Below are positions 31,501-43,000 of a stretch of 64,000 nt of DNA, piece by piece. A model generated the notes under the pieces. It did not search any database. It saw nothing but the letters and a program-made list of their open reading frames with translations, and had not been told where the DNA came from. How positions within the stretch are numbered: the first letter of the stretch is position 1; each line of letters begins with the position of its first letter. A program made the position numbers and the translations under genes. The DNA comes from Amoebophrya sp. A120 (taxonomy: Eukaryota > Sar > Dinophyceae > Syndiniales > Amoebophryaceae), in contig CAJINV010000001.1 in the NCBI GenBank assembly GCA_905178155.1, forward strand, positions 11,381,571 through 11,445,570, read 5' to 3'.

Positions 31501-34500
31501 GTGCGCGACGGAGGGGAGACGCTTGCACAGTTCCGACTTTGCGAAGTGGAGCGTGTCCAGCATGGCGAGCAGCTTTTCCTCGAACGCAAGAAGAACACTG
31601 GGCAAAAGTTGCCCGGGGTCGTAGGTGTCTTGGAGCAAGCTCAGCACTTTCTCCATCTCCCTCGCGTACCGCAAACCGGACTCAAGGGCGTTCAAATACC
31701 ACCCGGAGCCGATCAGCTTGTCGATCAGAACCGCGGCGAAGCCCCAGCACTTCTCCACCTCATCGAAGAACCCCTTGGCGCTGACCTGCATCTGCAGCAC
31801 CTTTCCGATGTGCGTGAAGGCCTCCAGTTCCAAAAGCCTGCAAAGCTTGCCGACCTTCTCCACGTTTACCGTTCCCGCGGCCAGCTCGGCCAAAACCGAG
31901 GCCTGCATGCGTTTCGAGGGCGCGCCCCCGCGGAACCCGCCCGGTGCGGAGGAAAACGCCGCGCCCGTCATCACCGAAGAAGCGCCGCCCGGACTGAACG
32001 CGCCGGTGATGTTGTTTTGCGCAGCAGCTGCCCCGACACTTCTGCCCGAAGAGCCCGAGGGCGCAATGTTGCCGCGGCTGCGCTTCGACATCGGGCTGAC
32101 GGCCGGCGATTCTGACGGCACCGGCTGTGCCGTGCCGCCCGACGGGACAATCGCGGGCTCGCTCAAAATGCCCGCCGCCAGCTGCTGGTGCTTCAGCATG
32201 GCTTGAGATGGCGAGAGCTCCGCGTTCCGCACTTCCCTGAAATACGCCAAGCCGGACGACAAAAGGTCTTCGACGAACACGTTCGGCGCCTGCAGCTGCT
32301 GGTACGCAGCCTGTGCCAGGTCCACCACGTCGATCAGGAGCAAAACCTCCATGCCCTGCACCCGGTACTGCAGGCGAAGAATCTCGCGCAGAACTAGTTC
32401 TGCCCTGCCCTCGGCGATCAGCACCTTCGCCTGCAGGATACTCGCCTCCCGGAACATTCTCGTGTCGCCATAACACCGGGCGTGGTACCGCGTTTCGGCC
32501 AGAAGCTTCCCGGCCAAGCTGTACTCCCCGATTTCGAAGCACTCCTCGGCAATGAGCAACCAGATTTCGCAGACCTTGATCTTGTCCGAGCACCGCAAGG
32601 CCTCGGCGCGGGAGTCGTCGGCGAAAACCGAGGAGAGATCCAAGGATTCCGGGTCCAGCAGGTTCTTGTCCTCTATGGGATCCTTTTCACCGCGAAGTAA
32701 CTTCGTCAAATCGTCCTCCTTCACAGTAGCTTGCTCGGGCGGGGCCGTCTCGCCCTCCTGCTCCCCACCGGGTTCCGCCGAGGCGGCATCTGTTTTTGAA
32801 CACAGAGGTAGTTTTGATCTGTTTTTCATTTTCTTTTTCAAGCAAAAAATAAACGTACTTCTAGTTCTAGTACAGCAGTAGCAGTACTTTCAGTTGAGAT
32901 AAGCAGATCTCTTTTGTATTTGTCGTGGCGACGTGCTATGTATGCTTGCTCACCTGGCTTTTTCTCTTCCACGACAACCCTCCTTGCAAACGCCGCGTCT
33001 GCCTCCTGTCTGAAGTCCGGCAGGGTGGATTCTATCTTGTACAAAAAGTCGCTTCCCATGGTCCAGTGCTTTGTCGCGTCTTCGAACAGCCGCAGCAGGT
33101 GGCAGAACCGGCTGCGCTTCAGGGCAAGCAGGCAGTCCAGGGTCTTCTTGACCGTCAGCTTGCGGTCTTCGCGTAACTTCTTCTGCTCCTTCTCGAACAC
33201 GGTCATTTTTCCGACCTGCTCCGGCGTCATCGCGGCATTCACGCGCGCAATGTCGGCCAACTCCAGACCCCAGTACTGGTTCACCAGGAGTTGGTGCAGG
33301 TCCAGCACCGGGAACAGGTGGGAGTAGTAGGCCTGCTGCTCCAGCGTCTTTTCCAAACGGATCAGCGCCCAGAAGGTCAAGATCGGTTTCGCGAACATGC
33401 CCGGATTCCCGGCGTAGAAGTATTCCTCGACGGTTTGGTTTTCGATGTCCGCGACCGTGGGCAGGCCGCGGTTGACCATCGTGAGAACGACCTGAAAATT
33501 CGTTTTGGCGAACGCCACGCGATCGAGCAGAATCACCGAGTTTTGCTTCTCCAAGTCCGACATTTCCTTCGTACCAAACTCGGCCGTGTCGTACGCCTTG
33601 CCGTACGCGCAGAAATCGTCACTGGAACAGCAAAAGGGCAGCGCCATGGGCTTGGCCACCACTGGCTCGTCGGCGACCCCCCCTGCGAGCTGATTCTCCA
33701 GCTTCGCCTTGTTCTTCTCCTGCTCCTCGATCAAGTCCGCAATCTTCTTGCTGTACACGGCCACGGCGCACTGGTTCGCCAAGTCAATCGTGCTCTCGAA
33801 GATGCGGGTGATGAAGTGCACGCAGGCGGATAACGAGGAATGCAAGTCGTCCGCCGACCTGGCGTAGGCCAGTTGCGCCACGTGCGCGCGAAGAATGTGT
33901 TCGTAGTGCAAAGCGTTGAGTTTCTGCGGAATCGCGGTATCGTTCGCATTCATCAGGGCGTTCTTGCTCTGTTTACTGGTGCTCCCCGCGGACGACGACC
34001 TGCTCGGGCCACGGGAGCTGCGGGCACGGCTGATCGCGCTCCCGGCGCCGGCGCCCTTGGACTTCTGGGAGCCGCTGCGCTTGCTCCCGACACTGCCGGG
34101 CTTCTTCGAGGATTTCGGGCCCTTGGAACGCGAACGCCGGCTGCTCACCTGGCTACCAGTCATCGCAGCTTCGTCATCAAGTTGCTCGGCGGCCTGATAG
34201 ATCATGTGAACAGGGACGATACCAACTGGCAGTACTGTTTGACATGAGCTTCAAAATGAAACTGACAATTTTAGAGTTCACAGGAGCATCTACAACTGCA
34301 GGAGAAACGGTCGTGTGGCGCATCTTCATCCATGTTCAAGTTCATACTGCTAGCGACGTTTCGAAGCAAGTCGTGCATCCACGAGTCTAATTACCTGATC
34401 CTCCTCCACATCGAGCAAGAGATCCGCGGCGTGACGCGCGATCTCGTAGGCAGCGAGTTCGTCGCCGCGGGCGGAGAGCCAGTCCGCCAGCTCTAGTTGG

Positions 34501-37500
34501 ACGTCCACGACGGAGTACTGTGACGCTTTTTGCAAAATGTCGATGGCCTTTTTGTACGCGTCTAGCTGCTCCTGCGGCTTCACGGCGGAGTGCGCCAGGA
34601 TGATCCAGATGTTCGCCTGCGCGGTGGCCTGCGACTCCTTCATCTTGCCCATCGCAACCTGCACATTTTTTCCCTGCTTCGATAAGGCGACCATGCGGAG
34701 TGCCCACAATTTCCGCTGGAACTCCGGCGGCACGATTTTGAAGGCGGCATTCAAAACCAGCTGAATCTTGGCCCAGTCCTGCAGGTCCTGTGCGTACACG
34801 GAGTAGGCACTGGAATAGAGCGACAAGAGCAACTCTGGGTCCTCTTGCAACTTCAACGTGGAAAGCACTCGCGCGGCGGTCAGGAGGGGGTTGAGGACGA
34901 ACAACCGGCTTTGCCGATCGGTCTGCAGCAGCGCCGAAGCGACGTTGTACAGTCGTTGCGCGCTGTAGAGTGCCAGATTGCCGTGCAACTCGGCCTCTGT
35001 GCAATGCTCCAGCGCGGCAGCGAACTGCAGAACCGCCGTGCAGCGCAGGGTGGAGACAGAGTTCTTTTCCTGGGCGCTGGGGTTCACGAGGGTAGCCAGC
35101 GAGGCTCCGCACAAGGCGAACGCGGCGCCACGCCAAGCGGACCGCAAATCCGAGCAATGGGCGGGACGACGGGCCACGGGCGTTACGGCTTGGTTCAGAG
35201 TCGGATCGTCCATCTTCGAGGAGGAACTTTTCCTGTTAGATGCGTAGTTTGTAAGATTTTCATTCTCAAATCCTGATTGGGAGATTGCGGAGTGCGCTTT
35301 CAGGCACAACATGGAATAATGTGCTCTATAGTCAAACATGGTTTGTTAGCAAGCCCTATACTTTTTCTTCTCCTTCTTCTCTTCCACCGGTGCCGCTTGT
35401 ATGTTCTGCACATCCAGCCCGCGCAGCGCGCGGATCGCACACATGAGGCCATACTTCGGACCGGTCTTGTTTACGTCCGGCGAAAAGCAGGCCAGGCAAT
35501 TTCGGCCCAACCGGGTCCACAACTCGAGGAATAAAGTCGCCTCTTCTTCGTCCTCAAAGCGAGGTTGCCAGGTGTTCAGCAAGTCTACGCACTGCGTCAC
35601 CAAGGGCATGACTTTCTCGTTTTGCTGCGTCACGACCGTGATCTGTTCGCAAAGCTTCGTCACGTCCCCCTCAATCCGCAACTCGGTTTTCCGGTTTCCC
35701 TCCAGCGCAAGAGGTTCTCCGCCGAACTGCATATCCGGGTATAGGAGTTTGTGACTCTCCGCCGCGGCGGCGGAAACGCTTACCGCAGTCGCCGGGCCCT
35801 GCAGCGCCAACGCGGACTTCGTCAGTCTGGCGGCCACCTCCTTCCTGGCGGTCTTGCGCAACTTCGTCAGGAGCGCTTGCAAGATCGGGTCGGTCGCGAC
35901 GGGGGGTAGATCCGGCTTGTCTGAACCCGCGTTCACCGAAGTCCCGCTCGCGCTTGCGAAAAACGCGTAGCTGTCCATGTAGAGCAGAGACAAATTTCGC
36001 AAAACTGTCGACTGACTGTTGATGAAGTACTTGTCCGCGAACTGTAGACAGCCACGCACGCCCCGGAAAAAGTCGTTGAGAAACAGAAGCGGCGGCACGG
36101 GGTCCGGATTCTGTCCGAGCGATTTCGCAATCGCCGCGTCGTTGTTGCGCTGCTGAAATTCCGCCATCACGTCGAAAAGCGATAGATGGAAGTTCCAGAA
36201 ATGCACTATGCCGTTGAAGACTAGCCATCCCTGTTGAAATCGGTCGGCGATCTCCAAGCCGTACAGAACTAAATCAACAATGGTTCGCTTCGTCGCGTTG
36301 CGCTCGGCGTACTCTTCCGGCTCGAGCTCCACCATCGGCTCCTCGTCCTCCTCGGTGCCGGAGAAAAGCGCGTAGACGGTTTCCTCTGCGATCCCGCAAA
36401 CGGAATCCAGTTCCTCGCACAGCACTTCCGCTTTGCGGAACGCGACCTGCGCGAGCGCGACCGCCGGCTCGATCTCCGCGGGCCAGGGGCCAAATTTGAG
36501 GAACTTTTCGATGAACAACGCCCGGTCGCACATTTCCAGTACGTCCTTGTACGGCATCTTCTTCTCCCAGGCCCGCGCGCTGCACTGCGCGAAGAAAAGC
36601 GCGATCAGCTTCATCTTCTCGATCCCGATTTCCCGGTCGCTTTTCGCCCTCGTGTCCATGGAGTTCACCGACACCGTCACGTCCGTCGTCGCGGGAACGA
36701 CCGTGCAGGGGGCGTGCGCCGGGTTGTAGGGCGTGATGGGTTTCGTCGGCTCGTCGATCCACTGCGGAAGCTTGACGTACTTGTGCCGCAGCATGTCCTC
36801 GTTGATCTCTTTGTACAATGGCTCGAACTCCTCGACCAACAGCTTCTGGTAGGCCTTCCTGATCACGTTTGCCGTGATCGGTTCCTGGTCCAGCCACAGC
36901 ATGATTTGGTCCAACGACTCCGGGTCGTCGTACAGGTTCAGTTTCCACTTCAGCAGGTGGCTCAAGGGGTTCACTGCCTGCGTCCGCATGCGCCGGGTGA
37001 AGGGGTTCGGATCCAGTTGCGTACCGGTCTTCGCCAGTTCTGCTTCGTCGGCTGGTTTCGGCTTCTCCGCGTCCTTCAGCTCCCGGTCGACATTACGCGT
37101 CTCGTCCAACGCCTTGGCCTTGTTCAGCTCTTCTTGGCCCTTCGTGAGCAAGTCGGAGGCCACTTCGCACCTGGCAGCCTCGTAGTGCAGCAACGTGCGG
37201 AGGATGAACAGGTTGGACTGTAGTTCCGCGAGCACTTCCGCGGCCCGCGAGAGCGATTTGTGCACTTGCGCGCGGTACTTCGTTTGGAGGAGTGGGACCG
37301 AAAAGTTGTAAACCAGGGTCGCCGATTCCTCGACCAAGTCGAGGGATTCTATGCGCTTCCCGGCGACGATGCACTGCTCGCAGAGGCGGACTGCCTGCAT
37401 ATCCAGTGCAAATATGTCTGGGTCTGGAAGAATGCAACTTGTGAGGCGCATTTCGGAACACAGAAAAATCTCTCATGCATAGGCAGCAAAAGTTGCCCGC

Positions 37501-39193
37501 TTTCTGTCACCAAAATGGCGGACTTGTCATGCAGATTCAGCATTGTGGAAGCTTCGCGAAACCTGTGATGCTAGAGCTTCCATGCCAGACCTTCTGCGTC
37601 ATGCAAAAACAGCATGGCCCTTCCAGACCCAGACATTTTTGCTTTTGATACTGCACGCGCGCGGAAACTTCCCGCTCCCACTGCTCTTCCGGCGAGAGCA
37701 CCATTCCGGTCTCGGCTTTGTACTCGATCAGGTTGCAGGCTGGTTTAGTTTTTATTCTTCGTCGAAATCACAGCTCGAAGACCCCTAAGAACAACGGAAA
37801 ACCGATAGAAAAGCAAGACGGTGCCGAGTTAGAAAAATGAGCACCCAGTAAGTATCTATACCGTTCCACACATCGATTTGCGACTTGGCCATGTCAATCA
37901 AAATCCTGCCTCTTGGTGGTGGCGCGCGCAAAAGGAGTATTCTGGCGTACATGGTCCTGGCCAGGTTGAAGTTGCCCGCGGTCGTTGCGGCTTTGAGCGC
38001 GCCGGCAAGCTTGATCTGCACGTCGGGGATGTTTAGGTCGTTGCCCGGTCGTTCCACGTACGCCTTGCCCTGGCTCTTCCAGAACTCGTCGAAGGCTTTG
38101 TCGAAGCTGACCCAGTACTTCACCAGCTCTCCCTCCACCTCGTTCGGCGCCGAGATCCCCTTGTTCTGAATGAAGAGCGTCACCGAGTGCGGATCTTGAC
38201 CCAGCACTGGCTTCGCGTTGCCGCGGAACATGTGGGCACGAGCAGCTTCCACGAGGGGGCGGACCCAATGCGGAAGCTCCACCTGATATCATTCCTCGGT
38301 GGTAGATTTTTGTGAAGATCCAGATGCAACGCAAAACTGTACTAAGTATTGCTGAATACCGCCGTATAAGCGAACTGCCTCCTTTAGACTCCCCTGTAGT
38401 AGCAAGACTCAAACCTGTCAGCTATGATCGAACAAACCATGCATTTTTATACTGCAGGGTCCGCTTCCACCGTCTTTACCACATTGAGCGCTTCGTCCAG
38501 CAGCTTTTGCGCATCCGCCGTCTGGTTGTTATCGTCCAGCCCGAAGGCTAAATTCAGCAGAAATTCGATGCGCCACTGCAGGGCTACCGGGGAGCGACTC
38601 TGCACGTACCCGTCCACTTGCGAGGTAATCGTCGTCAATGCGGTCAAAAGTTCCCGCGTCTCTTCCAGCACCCGGTTTTGCCAGCCGTTTATTCGGCACA
38701 GCGGGCGAACCAGGTCCCAGTACAGCAGTGTCGCGTTGTAGACAATGAAGTTGTACCTGGATTTGAATTCCGCCTGCTCCGCAATCTTGATCGCCTGGCG
38801 CAGGTAGGACAACGCGTGCTTTACCTGCACCACCAAGTGGTCGCCCTTCATCTCCGCGAGGTTCTTCTTCGCCTCCACCTGGGCACGCACAAGCAACCCG
38901 CGCGCGACCCATTGGCTGTTGCTGGCAGTGCACCGATCGAAAAGATCCAGCGCGCGCTCGATGTTCGTGACGTTGAGCGGCGGAGGCACGAGCAAGGCAA
39001 CCTCCGCGTACTGGACCAGCAGATCCGCGGAAAACTCATTTTCGAGAAACTTGTCAAAGTTCGTGTTCAGAATCGCGAACGCGTTGCGGACGAGCGGGCG
39101 GATGTTCCCGAGCACCGAAGTGTCCTTGGATTCCTCCCGCGCCCGGGTCACCAGGTACCGCAGGTGGAAATCCGTCGACGCGCTGCTCGGCAT
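28539..39193 (-). CDS. CFAP46: Cilia- and flagella-associated protein 46 (giant TPR protein)
   Basis: A spliced gene of about 10.7 kb encoding roughly 3,000-3,100 aa (the human protein is about 2,700 aa, from memory). CFAP46 is a scaffold of the C1d projection of the axonemal central pair. Exons, 5' to 3': 39193-38453, 38282-37862, 37739-37651, 37394-35362, 35232-34395, 34193-32954, 32789-30109, about 30058-29890, about 29892-29123, 28926-28539. The splice junctions that I could phase keep the frame. The protein is alpha-helical TPR-like throughout (for example FDRCTASNSQWVARGLLVRA; CEIWLLIAEECFEIGEYSLA). The C-terminal third has the family-like LLLDDMLFDLPLEHLDCV segment. A basic serine-rich linker lies near 34,100. 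One intron is TIR element E5; most of the others are GT-AG. The junction near 29,890 is unclear and may hide a very short intron or a frame error. It pairs functionally with IFT88 as a flagellar gene. Confidence 0.88.
37400..37650. mobile_element. Introner element E5 (251 bp, TIR family C) in CFAP46
   Basis: Starts tatccagtgcaaatatgtctg and ends cagacatttttgcttttgata. It is flanked by ctgca (37395-37399 and 37651-37655). Excision joins EREVSARVQ to AVRLCEQCIVAG in frame. It is the reverse-oriented sibling of E3 in IFT88 over its whole length. Confidence 0.88.
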
Positions 39194-39267
39194 TGTGGGC
39201 GAGGGAAGATGCAAGAAGCGCGAACACGTGGGGTTAGTCGGTAGCAGTGAAACGCCGATCTGTCGTT

Positions 39268-39528
39268 CTAGCCTTTCGGCTTTTTCCTGTCGGTTGCGAT
39301 CATTTCCGCCATCTTCGCTTTGGTCTCGGATATCCGTAGGCCACCAGGCATGTTGACACTGGTGGGATTGTCGTGGAATTCAAACAAGTGAACAACTTCG
39401 ATAATATTCACCGCCCCCCAACAAGAAGACACGATTCGCTCATCCACTTTAGCCAAAATTGCAACTCTGTTCATCTCCGACACCACAAGCACTGTTCTGA
39501 GGCCTGCCGGCCTGACTGTGGCATTCAA
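39268..39528 (-). CDS. Possible small hypothetical protein (3' exon)
   Basis: A minus-strand frame of about 86 codons ending KMAEMIATDRKKPKG, only 74 bases upstream of the CFAP46 ATG. The middle has regular alternation of hydrophobic and polar residues (LRTVLVVSEMNRVAILAKVD) that looks like folded protein. A plausible upstream exon on the minus strand near 39,690-39,590 has a GTAATA donor, but I could not phase the join. No family is recognised. It could also be a chance frame in the CFAP46 5' region. Confidence 0.35.
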   Translation of the reverse strand: MNATVRPAGLRTVLVVSEMNRVAILAKVDERIVSSCWGAVNIIEVVHLFEFHDNPTSVNMPGGLRISETKAKMAEMIATDRKKPKG

Positions 39529-40007
39529 GCTCTCCTCGTCGGCCTACTAGGTGTCTCACTCAACTATTGCAAGCGGTATATTACCCTGACCGCAGGGATC
39601 AAATGTAAAACCGTCCTACCCACATCGCGCAACACGTTGCCAGTGGTCCGTAGCCCGATTGCCGAATGGAGCGGACTTCTTTGAATTTGCAGATTAAGTT
39701 GCAGAACGCCCGCGCGCACGCACGCAGTCGCGCTGGACAACAGGAGCATACATCATAATACATGTACAGGTTTCTCGCACGTGGCACATTTTAGCACTAC
39801 GGCTTACCATGAGCACAAGTGGACTTTTCAGTTTCCGCTTCTGGTGCAGTAAAAGGGTTCCTGTACTAGTCGCAGTGAATGACCACAGGGAACCAGACTC
39901 ATTTTGATTTTGAACCAGCTTCACGCTCGTAGTTCTTCACGCCCCCCGCTTACAACCTCTACAACCACTGCCAGTTCCTCACTGACACCATTCACCTGCG
40001 TGTGCCC
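39529..40007. other. Short intergenic interval
   Basis: This holds the possible upstream exon of the small gene ending at 39268 and the 3' flank of the tetraspan gene. No other feature was seen. Confidence 0.35.
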
Positions 40008-43000
40008 TCATGGCTCGCCCTGTAGCGCCCTGTAATCGTCGTCGGACAAGACGCGCATCGTGGGGATCATGCAGCACATGCAGAAAGAGCACAGGAAACT
40101 GAAAAACGCGACCATGCCGCCAATCAGGTGCGTGAAGGCCAGCCAGGTCGTCCAGGTCTCCAGTCCGGGGAGGTACTCTACGCGGAACTGCTCCTGGCCC
40201 TGGACCTCCCAGGGGCGAAGCTTACACTGCTGGAAATCCGAGTCCAGCAGGTCGTTCCACCACTTCTTACCGAAGTTGGCTCCGGTTACCCCGTCCTCCT
40301 CGCCTTTCTTGCGGTCCGCTGCGGCGACTGCGACCTGCGCGGCGTCGTCCGCATCCAGGAGAATCTGGGAGTTGGTGGTCTTCTCGTTTTTTAAAGCACC
40401 TACAACTGATGATGCTGACGGAAGTGTCGTTTGGTCCAAGAGAATAAGTGCGCCCGTGGCAGAGTGCGAGAGCGTCGCCGTGTGCACTTGGTCCTGCTGG
40501 GAAGTTCTTGTGCGTCCATGATTTGCTGCTGCTGTGCTTGTAGATGAGCCTCCGAGCTGGTTTGCGATCAGAGAACGGGCCGTGGCGAGCAATGACGTCG
40601 ACGCTGATTTGTCGTCAGCTGCAACGCGAGAGGTCGAAGATGAAGATGATCTACCCACGGCGTTCGTTCTCGGGCCATTCCCGTTATTTCCTCCAGAATT
40701 ACGTGCACTATCGCCCTCAAGTGCGTTCGAGGCAGCATGGATATCGCGCTGAAACCTGTCCGCAAGCCGCTTGGAATCTTCCTCCTCTCTTCGCGCGAAT
40801 TCCTGCGCTGCTTCAACATCCGTTCGAGCGATGTGGGAAGCGATGTCGCCTACCTAGAAGAAGTTGCGGATTGATTGAAGTAAGAGGAGGCACGGGCCTA
40901 GTCTACTCCTGCACAAGACTGAATGTTCTGTCGACTCACGTGACCCTAAATGACGTGTACGACTACTTACGAGAAAATGAAAAGTGGCTACATTCTAGTC
41001 GTACACCGATGAAGCATTCACTAGAACAGTCATACCTGCGACTGGACTTTGATCTCCGCGTTCGTCACTTGTGTGTCGGAACGCAAAAAGCCCTTCACCC
41101 ATTTAGTCAGGAAATCTTTCGTGTTGTTTGCCCCGCTGTTGAGGAAGTCCCGCACGCCCGCCACCATGTCTCCGAAAGACAAAGCTTCCTCCTTTTCCTT
41201 GGGCGTTAGGTTTGGGTGCTGATCGTCTACTTGCGATGGTACTTCTGCTTCTGCTAGGAGGAGTGCCTGTTTTACACTTGCAGCAGAAGTGCGTACTTCA
41301 CTCTTTTCTTGTTGCGCTGTCGACGGAAAGAGCTCCTCCTTGCGTTTCGCGATTTCGTGGCCGAGGTTGCTCAGGTGCCCAAGAGCGCTGGCCTTAGTTT
41401 GTGAAAAATCCAATGCCGGGAGGACGGGTTTCACCACACTGGCAATGCTTGGAAGAACGGCGTCGCGCAGCTGCGGAAGAAAGCGGGAGTCTGAAAATGT
41501 TCGTAATGACAATACTTAGGCAATCTCCGCTACATTTTCCAGTTACAGTTTGCAACTTCTCGGACCTCGGCTGGAGTGCTCGCCGCCGACCTCCGTTCGA
41601 CGTCCGACCAAGTCCCCGCCATCAGTTCGTCATATGACGAACTGATGGCGGGCACCTCCAGCCAAATCCGACCAGCTGCCCACCATCAGTTCGCTATATA
41701 GCGAACTGATGGCGGGCAGCACCCGGAGGTCCGACCAGGTGATCCAGGTGATCCGACCAGCTGCCCGCCATCAGTTCGCTATTAGGCGAACTGATGGCGG
41801 GCAGCACCCCGAGGTCCGACCAGGTGATCCGACCAGCTGCCCGCCATCAGTTCGCTATTAGGCGAACTGATGGCGGGCAGCACCCCGAGGTCCGACCAGG
41901 TGATCCGACCAGCTGCCCGCCATCAGTTCGCTATTAGGCGAACTGATGGCGGGCAGCACCCCGAGGTCCGACCAGGTGATCCGACCAGCTGCCCGCCATC
42001 AGTTCGCTATTAGGCGAACTGATGGCGGGCAGCACCCCGAGGTCCGACCAGGTGATCCGACCAGCTGCCCGCCATCAGTTCGCTATTAGGCGAACTGATG
42101 GCGGGCAGCACCCCGAGGTCCGACCAGGTGATCCGACCAGCTGCCCGCCATCAGTTCGCTATTAGGCGAACTGATGGCGGGCAGCACCCCGAGGTCCGAC
42201 CAGGTGATCCGACCAGCTGCCCGCCATCAGTTCGCTATTAGGCGAACTGATGGCGGGCAGCACCCCGAGGTCCGACCAGGTGATCCGACCAGCTGCCCGC
42301 CATCAGTTCGCTATTAGGCGAACTGATGGCGGGCAGCACCCCGAGGTCCGACCAGGTGATCCGACCAGCTGCCCGCCATCAGTTCGCTATTAGGCGAACT
42401 GATGGCGGGCAGCACCCCGAGGTCCGACCAGGTGATCCGACCAGCTGCCCGCCATCAGTTCGCTATTAGGCGAACTGATGGCGGGCAGCACCCCGAGGTC
42501 CGACCAGGTGATCCGACCAGCTGCCCGCCATCAGTTCGCTATTAGGCGAACTGATGGCGGGCAGCACCCCGAGGTCCGACCAGGTGATCCGACCAGCTGC
42601 CCGCCATCAGTTCGCTATTAGGCGAACTGATGGCGGGCAGCACCCCGAGGTCCGACCAGGTGATCCGACCAGCTGCCCGCCATCAGTTCGCTATTAGGCG
42701 AACTGATGGCGGGCAGCACCCCGAGGTCCGACCAGGTGATCCGACCAGCTGCCCGCCATCAGTTCGCTATTAGGCGAACTGATGGCGGGCAGCACCCCGA
42801 GGTCCGACCAGGTGATCCGACCAGCTGCCCGCCATCAGTTCGCTATTAGGCGAACTGATGGCGGGCAGCACCCCGAGGTCCGACCAGGTGATCCGACCAG
42901 CTGCCCGCCATCAGTTCGCTATTAGGCGAACTGATGGCGGGCAGCACCCCGAGGTCCGACCAGGTGATCCGACCAGCTGCCCGCCATCAGTTCGCTATTA

